From the NCBI GenBank assembly GCA_900753685.1, contig CAAEAB010000213.1:1-5259 (forward strand): 5,259 nucleotides of DNA, read 5' to 3'. The translations under genes and the position numbers were made by a program. Positions 1 through 5,259 of the stretch are shown piece by piece; position 1 is the stretch's first letter; each line of letters opens with the position of its first letter. The notes beneath the pieces are model-generated. The model ran no database searches, was not told where the DNA came from, and saw only the letters and a list, made by a program, of their open reading frames with translations. This stretch comes from Lachnospiraceae bacterium (GTDB lineage: Bacteria; Bacillota; Clostridia; Lachnospirales; Lachnospiraceae).

Positions 1-17
1 ATGTGGGAAAAGGTAAC

Positions 18-57
18 AAAAGAAAACCCCTAACCCCTCATGATTGAGGGGAAGGGG
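18..57 (-). terminator. Candidate intrinsic terminator of the LUD-domain gene
   Basis: An inverted repeat pairs CCCCTCA (34-40) with TGAGGGG (45-51) around a 4-nt loop. It extends through a small internal loop into CCCC (27-30) paired with GGGG (54-57). Read on the minus strand, this GC-rich stem of about 11 bp is followed directly by TTTTCTTTTG, the U-rich tail expected of a Rho-independent terminator. It lies about 25 bases past the stop codon of the minus-strand gene, the right place to end that transcript. The plus-strand reading has no T tract after the stem, so the signal is directional. A dispersed palindromic repeat is the main alternative. Confidence 0.6.
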
Positions 58-62
58 AGTTG

Positions 63-83
63 AATAGGCGGAGCCTATTTTTT
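63..83 (+). terminator. Candidate intrinsic terminator for a plus-strand gene left of the window
   Basis: A perfect 7-bp stem, AATAGGC (63-69) with GCCTATT (73-79), closes a 3-nt GGA loop, and the T run continues to position 83 on the plus strand. The strand with the T run points rightward, so this would stop a transcript entering from the left, converging on the LUD gene. The T run overlaps the last bases of that gene's stop codon region. The stem is short and not very GC-rich, so its strength is uncertain. All three plus-strand frames entering from the left close by position 47, which fits a convergent gene ending just upstream. Confidence 0.5.
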
Positions 84-717
84 AATAACCCAGTTCTTCG
101 CCGACAAGGATGATTTTGATTCGTCCAGCCGGGGCGCTGCGGCGGGTAATGACAAACTGATTACAGATGCAGTCCGGGCTCATACAATTGCAGCAGCGGC
201 CTTCCTGGGTACATGGTGTGTTTTTGTCCAGGCGGATGGTGTTCATCGGAGCGGCCGTGTTGCGGGCCCGGGCGATGGCGGCGTCTATGTTATCAGTAAC
301 CTTATTCATTCCGGCAATGATAATAACGTTGTCCGGTCCAAAGATCAGGGAGGCTACCCGGTTGCCGTTGCCGTCGATATTGACCAGCTCTCCATTCATG
401 GTCAGGGCATTTGTACTCATAAAATAGTAATCACAGACAGCCACCTTACTGAAAAATTCTTTTTTTTCTTCTTCTGTTTTTGGCACAGTTCGGTCCAGAA
501 CGATACAATCGGAAGCCTTTAAGGCAGGGATCAGGCCAATGTCATTGATAGACATGGAGCCGCCCCAGGATACACTGGAGCCGGGAGTTACAAAGCGCAG
601 GGCCATTTTTAGGGCCTCTTCGCCATTATCCACATAGTAGGCTTCCATGCCCCGTTTATCCAGATTTTTAATCAATGTCTCTGCGGCTGTCTCATAAAAT
701 TTTTTCTTTGGATTCAT
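82..717 (-). CDS. LUD-domain protein (LutC/YkgG-like lactate utilisation family), stand-alone
   Basis: A 211-residue cytoplasmic protein with no signal peptide or membrane segment. It resembles the LUD (DUF162) family, to which LutC and the N-terminal part of LutB belong; in Bacillus these form the iron-sulfur L-lactate oxidation complex LutABC. Supporting motifs are the glycine-rich VSWGGSMSINDIGL stretch (49-62), the CDYYFMSTNALTMNGELVNID-type core (about 95-115), the GNRV/FGPDNV segment (118-131) and IIIAGMNKV (132-140). Near the C-terminus six cysteines fall in 17 residues (169, 175, 176, 178, 183, 185), followed by ILVGEELGY. The start is ATG at 717, preceded on the minus strand by ACGGAG with a 9-nt spacer to the start. 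No lutA or lutB neighbour is visible on its promoter side, where topB is divergent. Solitary LUD proteins with this Cys-rich tail are common in Clostridia and usually lack a proven role, so a lactate function should not be assumed. Confidence 0.85.
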   Translation of the reverse strand: MNPKKKFYETAAETLIKNLDKRGMEAYYVDNGEEALKMALRFVTPGSSVSWGGSMSINDIGLIPALKASDCIVLDRTVPKTEEEKKEFFSKVAVCDYYFMSTNALTMNGELVNIDGNGNRVASLIFGPDNVIIIAGMNKVTDNIDAAIARARNTAAPMNTIRLDKNTPCTQEGRCCNCMSPDCICNQFVITRRSAPAGRIKIILVGEELGY

Positions 718-747
718 CGAATCACGCTCCGTTCTTTTTTTGATAAT

Positions 748-776
748 AGTATACCACCTTTTGTTTTCCAGGTATA
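748..776 (-). promoter_or_regulatory. Candidate promoter of the LUD-domain gene
   Basis: On the minus strand the hexamer TATACT (plus positions 753-748) is preceded by TGG, giving an extended -10 element TGnTATACT. Seventeen bases upstream lies TATACC (776-771), a weak -35 that matches the consensus at three of six positions. Transcription would begin around 741 and leave a leader of about 25 nt containing the ribosome binding site at 732-727. No operator was recognised. Confidence 0.45.
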
Positions 777-792
777 GAAAAAAGTCAGACTT

Positions 793-819
793 TTGTGTTG
801 AGTGAAATTGTGATAGAAT
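793..819 (+). promoter_or_regulatory. Candidate promoter of topB
   Basis: TAGAAT at 814-819 with TG at 811-812 forms an extended -10 element (TGaTAGAAT). The -35 region is poor: TTGTGT at 793-798 keeps only the TTG and sits at a short 15-nt spacing, which is tolerable when an extended -10 is present. The expected transcription start is near 826, giving a leader of about 27 nt. The leader includes AAGGAG at 842-847, five bases before the ATG. The -10 elements of the two divergent promoters are about 60 bp apart, so mutual interference is possible. Confidence 0.45.
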
Positions 820-852
820 GTAAACACTTGTGAAAATAATTAAGGAGAATTT

Positions 853-2841
853 ATGTCAAAATCATTATATATTGCAGAAAAACCGAGCGTAGCCAGAGAG
901 TTTGCCAAAGCGTTAAATATTAATGGTAAGAGTTATGACGGCTACATGGAATCGGAGACTTCGGTGGTGACCTGGTGTGTAGGTCATCTGGTGACGATGA
1001 GCTATCCGGAGGCGTATGATCCGGCGCTGCGGCGTTGGTCGCTGGACACATTGCCCTTTATTCCGAAGGAATTCAAATATGAAGTGATCGATTCTGTGAA
1101 AAAACAGTTTGATATTGTGAGTTGTCTCTTAAACCGGACGGATGTGGATACGATTTATGTCTGTACCGATTCGGGGCGGGAAGGGGAGTACATATATCGC
1201 CTGGTGGATCAGATGGCCGGCGTGAAAGGCAAGCAAAAGAAACGGGTCTGGATAGATTCCCAGACAGAGGAAGAAATTAAACGGGGGATTCGGGAGGCAA
1301 AGGATATCTCGGCGTATGATAATCTGGCGGCATCTGCTTATTTGCGGGCGAAAGAGGATTATCTTATGGGGATTAATTTTTCCCGCCTTCTGACGTTGAA
1401 ATACGGGCCGTCGGTTTCCAGCTTTATGAAAACAAAGCGGACAGTGCTTTCTGTAGGACGGGTCATGACCTGTGTTCTCGGAATGGTTGTGCGCAGAGAA
1501 AGAGAGATTCGTGCTTTTGTAAAAACACCTTTTTACCGGGTACTGGCAAAGCTGGATGTTCAGGGACGGGAGATTGAAGCGGAATGGCGGGCTGTGGAGG
1601 GGTCCAGGTTTTTTGGAACACCGGCCCTCTATAAAGAAAATGGTTTCAAAAAGGAGGAGGACGCCAAGGCGTTGATTGCCGGGCTTATGGCAGAGCCGCC
1701 CCGGGCGATGATGATTGAAGAACTGGCAAAGAAAAAGGAAAAGAAAAATCCGCCGTTGCTGTTTAATCTGGCGGAGCTTCAGAATGAATGCTCAAGGCTT
1801 TTTAAATTGAGTCCGGATGAGACGTTAAAGGTTGTGCAGGAGCTTTATGAAAAGAAACTGGTGACTTACCCGAGAACAGACGCCCGCGTTCTTTCCACGG
1901 CGGTGGCGAAAGAAATCTATAAAAATATCAGCGGACTTCGCGGTTTTGCACCGGTGTCCGATTTTGCCAAAGAAGTTCTGGAAATGGGGAGTTATAAAAA
2001 TATTGCAAAGACACGCTATGTTAATGATAAACAGATTACAGATCACTATGCCATTGTGCCGACGGGTCAAGGATTAGGCGCTTTGAAATCTGTCAGCCGT
2101 ATGGGCTTTAGTGTTTATACGGTGATCGCAAAACGGTTTTTAAGCATTTTTTATCCGGCAGCCGAATATCAGAAAATCAATTTGACGGTCACAAAGGATA
2201 AGGAACATTTTTTTGTCAGCTTTAAAGTTCTCCTTTCTGAGGGCTATCTTAAAGTGGCCGGAAAGCCAGCGGATAAATCCAAAGAAGGAGAAGAGAACGA
2301 GAAAATCGATAAGGGTTTTCTGGAGCTTTTAAAAACATTAAAAAAAGGCATTTCCCTTCCAATAAAGGAATTATATATAAAGGAGGGTGAAACGACTCCG
2401 CCGAAACGCTATAATTCGGGAAGTATGATTCTTGCCATGGAAAATGCCGGGCAGCTTATTGAGGATGAAGAACTGCGGGCCATGATTAAAGGCAGTGGTA
2501 TTGGTACAAGCGCGACCAGGGCGGAGATTTTAAAGAAGCTGGTAACGATTAAGTATCTGGCTTTGAACAAAAAGACTCAGATCATTACTCCGACAAAGCT
2601 TGGTGAAATGGTCTATGACGTGGTGGACAGCTCTTTGCGGGCGCTTTTAAATCCGGAGCTGACAGCCAGTTGGGAAAAGGGACTCAATTATGTTGCGGAG
2701 GGGACGATCACACCGAAGGAATACATGGAGAAGCTGGATAATTTTGTATCTGTACGGACAGAGTATGTGAAACGTCTGAATAATCAATGGATGCTCCGGG
2801 AAAAGTACGAAGCAATTTCCGAGAACTATATAAAGAACTAG
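853..2841 (+). CDS. topB: Type IA DNA topoisomerase, topoisomerase III group
   Basis: A 662-residue enzyme that breaks and rejoins one DNA strand through a 5'-phosphotyrosine, and so relaxes negative supercoils or decatenates DNA. The Toprim domain opens with YIAEKPSVA (6-14), where Glu9 is the conserved catalytic acid. It continues to the metal-binding motif TDSGREGE (105-112). The DYLMGINFSR helix (169-178) and SVGRV (200-204) lead into the gate domains. KLVTYPRTD contains Tyr339, the expected nucleophile. GIGTSATR (549-556) is the conserved C-terminal family motif. Length matches TopB (E. coli 653) and is well short of TopA. No C-terminal zinc-finger cysteines are present. The start is fixed by AAGGAG five bases upstream, and the second residue onward aligns with the family N-terminus. 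Two motifs differ from the best-known enzymes: DxG replaces DxD at 106-108, and GRVMTC replaces GRVQTP at 202-207. Housekeeping neighbours argue against a conjugative-element copy, but that is inference. Confidence 0.93.
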   Translation: MSKSLYIAEKPSVAREFAKALNINGKSYDGYMESETSVVTWCVGHLVTMSYPEAYDPALRRWSLDTLPFIPKEFKYEVIDSVKKQFDIVSCLLNRTDVDTIYVCTDSGREGEYIYRLVDQMAGVKGKQKKRVWIDSQTEEEIKRGIREAKDISAYDNLAASAYLRAKEDYLMGINFSRLLTLKYGPSVSSFMKTKRTVLSVGRVMTCVLGMVVRREREIRAFVKTPFYRVLAKLDVQGREIEAEWRAVEGSRFFGTPALYKENGFKKEEDAKALIAGLMAEPPRAMMIEELAKKKEKKNPPLLFNLAELQNECSRLFKLSPDETLKVVQELYEKKLVTYPRTDARVLSTAVAKEIYKNISGLRGFAPVSDFAKEVLEMGSYKNIAKTRYVNDKQITDHYAIVPTGQGLGALKSVSRMGFSVYTVIAKRFLSIFYPAAEYQKINLTVTKDKEHFFVSFKVLLSEGYLKVAGKPADKSKEGEENEKIDKGFLELLKTLKKGISLPIKELYIKEGETTPPKRYNSGSMILAMENAGQLIEDEELRAMIKGSGIGTSATRAEILKKLVTIKYLALNKKTQIITPTKLGEMVYDVVDSSLRALLNPELTASWEKGLNYVAEGTITPKEYMEKLDNFVSVRTEYVKRLNNQWMLREKYEAISENYIKN

Positions 2842-2867
2842 ACTTTAGCATCAGCGGGTGTTAAAAT
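2839..2867 (+). promoter_or_regulatory. Candidate glmS promoter overlapping the topB stop codon
   Basis: TAGACT (2839-2844) matches four of six -35 consensus positions, and its first three bases are the topB stop codon. Seventeen bases later TAAAAT (2862-2867) is preceded by TGT, giving an extended -10. Initiation near 2874 would yield a leader of only about 33 nt, ending in TGGAGG (2895-2900) six bases before the glmS ATG. No hairpin with a T tract was seen between topB and glmS, so read-through from topB may also contribute. The spacing and extended -10 make this the best of the three promoter candidates in the window. Confidence 0.5.
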
Positions 2868-2906
2868 TAGATTATTTAATGAATCAATATATGATGGAGG
2901 TATATT

Positions 2907-4733
2907 ATGTGCGGCATTGTTGGATATATTGGTAAAGCTCAGGCAGCGTCGATTCTTCTGGACGGTTTGGCAAAGCTTGAATACAGAGGCTACGACTCGG
3001 CAGGAATTTCTATTTATGATGGTGAAAATATTAATACAGTAAAAACAAAAGGTAAGATTAAAGATTTACGGGAATTGACACATGATGGTACAGATCTGAC
3101 GGGAACTGTAGGCATTGGCCATACCCGTTGGGCAACCCATGGCGAGCCTTCCGATGTGAATTCCCATCCCCATGTGAATGCCAGCGAGACGATCGCAGTG
3201 GTTCATAACGGTATTATTGAGAATTATCTTGAGTTGAAGAAACGACTTCTTGCCAAGGGATATGTATTCCAGTCTGAAACGGATACAGAGGTTGTTACCC
3301 TGTTGCTGGATTATTATTTTGACGGGGATTTATTAAAAACATTATCAAAGGTCATGAGCCGTATCGAAGGTTCTTATGCCCTCGGGATTATCAATAAAGA
3401 TAATCCGGATGAAATTATTGCAGTAAAAAAAGACAGTCCGCTCATCGTGGGTTTATCTGAAGACGGCAACTATATTGCTTCAGATATTCCCGCCGTATTA
3501 AAGCATACACGGAAAATCTATATCCTTGAAGACGGTGAGATTGTTAAGCTGACCCGTGATAATGTGACGGTTTATAATCAGGATTTAGATATTATCGAAA
3601 AAGAAGTGACAGAGATTCAGTGGGATGTATCGGCAGCGGAAAAAGGCGGTTATCAGCATTTCATGATGAAGGAAATACATGAGCAGCCAAAGGCCGTAAG
3701 AGATACGATTTTCCCGCGTTTAAGAGAAGACGAGGTATTTATTCATGAACTTCGTATGACTGAAGAGCAGATCAGGGATTTGAAAAAGGTCTTTATCATT
3801 GCCTGTGGTTCGGCTTATCATGCGGGGGTTACAGGAAAATACGTCATTGAAGAATTATCCCGGATTCCTGTGGAGGTGGATTTGGCTTCCGAGTTTCGTT
3901 ACCGGAATCCGATTCTGGAGGATAATACACTGGCGATTATCATCAGTCAGTCCGGCGAGACAGCCGATACACTGGCGGCTATGAGAGAGGCAAAACGCCA
4001 CGGCGTCCGGACGCTGGCCATTGTCAATGTGGTGGGAAGCTCTATAGCCAGAGAAGCCGATGATGTTTTGTATACCTGGGCTGGACCGGAGATTGCGGTG
4101 GCGACGACAAAGGGTTATACAAGTCAGTTATCGGCGCTTTATCTGCTTGCCCTTCATTTCGGGAGAATCCGTGAGAAGATTTCACGAAGCGATTATCTGG
4201 AAATGCTCCAGGAATTAAAGACATTGCCAGATAAGATTGAGATGATGCTCCGGGATAAAGAAAAAATTCAATATCTTGCCAATAAATATATCGGATTAAA
4301 GGATGTATTTTTCTTAGGACGGGGTATCGATTATGCCAGTGCGCTGGAGGCTTCTTTAAAGCTTAAGGAAATTTCTTATGTTCATTCAGAGGCCTATGCC
4401 GCCGGAGAATTAAAACATGGCACGATTTCTCTTATTGAGGACGGAACCCTTGTGGTGGCCCTGGTGACCCAGGAACAGCTTTACGGGAAGATCGTCAGCA
4501 ATATCGTAGAGGTAAAGACCCGCGGCGCTTTTGTTCTGGCAGTGACCAATGAAGACAATAAAGATATTGAAAAAAATGCGGATTATGTATTCTATATTCC
4601 GAAGACGAATAAAAACTTTACCGGATTAATGGCAACCATACCGATGCAGTTGTTTGCTTATTATGTGGCCGTTGCCAAGGGCTGTGATGTGGATCAGCCG
4701 AGAAATCTGGCCAAATCCGTAACGGTAGAATAG
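2907..4733 (+). CDS. glmS: Glutamine--fructose-6-phosphate aminotransferase (isomerizing)
   Basis: A 608-residue cytoplasmic enzyme that converts fructose-6-phosphate and glutamine to glucosamine-6-phosphate and glutamate, the committed step to UDP-GlcNAc and the cell wall. Residues 1 to about 235 form the class II glutaminase domain. It starts MCGIVGYIG, so Met removal exposes Cys2 as nucleophile. HTRWATHG (72-79), HNG (100-102) and SETDTE (123-128) are its glutamine-binding and oxyanion elements. Two SIS sugar-isomerase domains follow. The first has CGSAYHAG (300-307) and the phosphate loop SQSGET (347-352). The second carries Glu488, ELKHG with His504, and the C-terminal NLAKSVTVE with Lys603, all at the same numbering as the E. 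coli enzyme. Length equals the family norm (E. coli 609). GGAGG lies six bases before the ATG. It lies 65 bp after topB and 9 bp before a GlmU-like gene. No truncation or missing catalytic residue was found. Confidence 0.98.
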   Translation: MCGIVGYIGKAQAASILLDGLAKLEYRGYDSAGISIYDGENINTVKTKGKIKDLRELTHDGTDLTGTVGIGHTRWATHGEPSDVNSHPHVNASETIAVVHNGIIENYLELKKRLLAKGYVFQSETDTEVVTLLLDYYFDGDLLKTLSKVMSRIEGSYALGIINKDNPDEIIAVKKDSPLIVGLSEDGNYIASDIPAVLKHTRKIYILEDGEIVKLTRDNVTVYNQDLDIIEKEVTEIQWDVSAAEKGGYQHFMMKEIHEQPKAVRDTIFPRLREDEVFIHELRMTEEQIRDLKKVFIIACGSAYHAGVTGKYVIEELSRIPVEVDLASEFRYRNPILEDNTLAIIISQSGETADTLAAMREAKRHGVRTLAIVNVVGSSIAREADDVLYTWAGPEIAVATTKGYTSQLSALYLLALHFGRIREKISRSDYLEMLQELKTLPDKIEMMLRDKEKIQYLANKYIGLKDVFFLGRGIDYASALEASLKLKEISYVHSEAYAAGELKHGTISLIEDGTLVVALVTQEQLYGKIVSNIVEVKTRGAFVLAVTNEDNKDIEKNADYVFYIPKTNKNFTGLMATIPMQLFAYYVAVAKGCDVDQPRNLAKSVTVE

Positions 4734-4736
4734 GAG
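4732..4736 (+). promoter_or_regulatory. Ribosome binding site overlapping the glmS stop codon
   Basis: AGGAG shares its first two bases with the glmS TAG stop (4731-4733) and sits six bases before the ATG at 4743. Ribosomes finishing glmS would therefore end on the next gene's Shine-Dalgarno site, which suggests translational coupling. The site also decides the start: the alternative in-frame ATG at 4755 has no comparable purine-rich sequence at the right distance. Confidence 0.75.
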
Positions 4737-4742
4737 ATATTC

Positions 4743-5259
4743 ATGGAAGGGTTAATGATTAAAAATTTATATAATCTGGAAGAGACGATAGCTGCAAAGT
4801 TGTTTGAAGGTTTGGATTATCCGTGGCAGGGCCTACCGAAAATCGGTGAATTCATTTTAAAGCTGGGACCGACACTGCCAAAGGATGAGTATGATCAGAT
4901 CGGAGAGGATGTATGGATCGCGAAAAGCGCCACTGTATTTCCATCGGCATATGTTCATGGCCCTGCGATCATCGGTAAAGAAGCGGAAGTGCGCCACTGT
5001 GCTTTTATCCGGGGGAATGCTATTGTCGGAGAAGGCGCTGTCGTAGGAAATTCCACGGAGCTTAAAAATGTGGTGCTGTTCAATAAGGTTCAGGTACCTC
5101 ATTACAATTATGTGGGCGATTCGATTTTAGGTTACAAGGCTCATATGGGCGCCGGTTCAATCACGTCCAATGTTAAAGCCGATAAAATGCTTGTAAAGGT
5201 TTCGGTCGGCGGCGAACGGATAGAGACCGGATTGAAAAAATTTGGAGCAATGCTGGGGG
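4743..5259 (+). CDS. GlmU acetyltransferase-like left-handed beta-helix protein, 3' end outside window
   Basis: An open frame of 172 codons that runs off the right edge without a stop. Residues 1 to about 52 are a mixed N-terminal segment with no nucleotidyltransferase signature (no LAAGxGTR-type motif). From about 53 on, short imperfect hexapeptide repeats appear (IGEDVW, ATVFPS, AYVHGP, AIIGKE, AIVGEG, AVVGNS), the mark of a left-handed parallel beta-helix. The stretch from VGNSTELKN (101-109) through VPHYNYVGD (118-126) to MGAGSITSN (135-143) follows the GlmU C-terminal domain closely. Lys108, His120 and Tyr123 fall where E. coli GlmU has Lys351, the catalytic base His363 and Tyr366. The likely activity is acyl transfer to a sugar amine, possibly glucosamine-1-phosphate, but the substrate is inferred. 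It sits 9 bp after glmS with a coupled ribosome binding site, so both probably share one mRNA and pathway. It could instead be a relative of the C-terminal domain of archaeal-type sugar-1-phosphate nucleotidyltransferases. Confidence 0.82.
   Translation, partial: MEGLMIKNLYNLEETIAAKLFEGLDYPWQGLPKIGEFILKLGPTLPKDEYDQIGEDVWIAKSATVFPSAYVHGPAIIGKEAEVRHCAFIRGNAIVGEGAVVGNSTELKNVVLFNKVQVPHYNYVGDSILGYKAHMGAGSITSNVKADKMLVKVSVGGERIETGLKKFGAMLG

Noticed and set aside
1..33. C-terminus of a plus-strand gene (frame 1 reads MWEKVTKENP then TAA)
   Set aside because: Ten codons cannot be tied to any family, and the other two frames also stop within 47 bases. A convergent gene is likely, but its exact end cannot be chosen.
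167..427. Plus-strand open frame antisense to the LUD gene
   Set aside because: It lies wholly inside a well-supported gene, shows no family motif and has no convincing ribosome binding site; a compositional shadow.
819..832. CcpA cre-like site (TGTAAACACTTGTG)
   Set aside because: The match lacks the central CG and the end of the consensus, and catabolite control of a topoisomerase gene has no support here.
1825..2070. Minus-strand open frame inside topB
   Set aside because: It runs antisense to conserved topoisomerase sequence that includes the active-site Tyr codon, and its protein has no recognisable features.
853..2841. topB as cargo of an integrative conjugative element
   Set aside because: Such elements often carry a TopB, but no relaxase, type IV secretion, integrase or attachment site is seen, and the neighbours are chromosomal housekeeping genes.
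2650..2906. glmS ribozyme upstream of glmS
   Set aside because: The gap is only 65 bp, and the conserved core with its AGCGCC-type segment was not found in it or in the end of topB.
3799..4224. Two short open frames inside glmS (3799-3984 plus, 4042-4224 minus)
   Set aside because: Both overlap conserved SIS-domain coding sequence and carry no motif or initiation signal.
4857..5102. Minus-strand open frame opposite the GlmU-like gene
   Set aside because: The plus-strand frame shows clear hexapeptide repeats and GlmU motifs over the same bases, so this is a shadow.

Overview
The window looks like chromosomal DNA from a low-to-mid GC Gram-positive anaerobe of the class Clostridia, most likely a Lachnospiraceae-type gut bacterium. 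The reasons are purine-rich Shine-Dalgarno sites (AAGGAG, GGAGG, AGGAG) 5-6 nt before starts, extended -10 promoters, AT-rich gaps between genes, and the character of the encoded proteins. This placement is inference from sequence style and not from a search.

Layout, left to right. Positions 1-83 hold two back-to-back hairpins that fit a pair of opposed intrinsic terminators. One serves the minus-strand gene at 82-717 and the other serves a plus-strand gene lying off the left edge. Positions 82-717 (minus) encode a stand-alone LUD-domain (LutC/YkgG-like) protein with a C-terminal cysteine cluster. A 135-bp divergent intergenic region (718-852) carries a candidate extended -10 promoter on each strand. 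Positions 853-2841 encode a type IA topoisomerase of the topoisomerase III (TopB) group. A 65-bp gap follows, with a plausible promoter that begins on the topB stop codon. Positions 2907-4733 encode GlmS, complete and with its known active-site residues intact. Nine bases later, at 4743, an open frame begins that runs off the right edge. It encodes a left-handed beta-helix protein resembling the acetyltransferase half of GlmU.

How the genes fit together. GlmS makes glucosamine-6-phosphate, the entry step to UDP-N-acetylglucosamine for peptidoglycan. The GlmU-like frame behind it is probably translationally coupled and plausibly acts on an amino sugar or nucleotide sugar in the same route. The topoisomerase and the LUD protein have no obvious functional link to that pathway or to each other; they share only a divergent control region.

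No RNA gene, insertion sequence, CRISPR array, prophage gene or attachment site could be supported. Most of the window is ordinary housekeeping sequence. The parts most worth a second look are the truncated GlmU-like gene, the short glmS leader without a ribozyme, and the motif variants in the topoisomerase.
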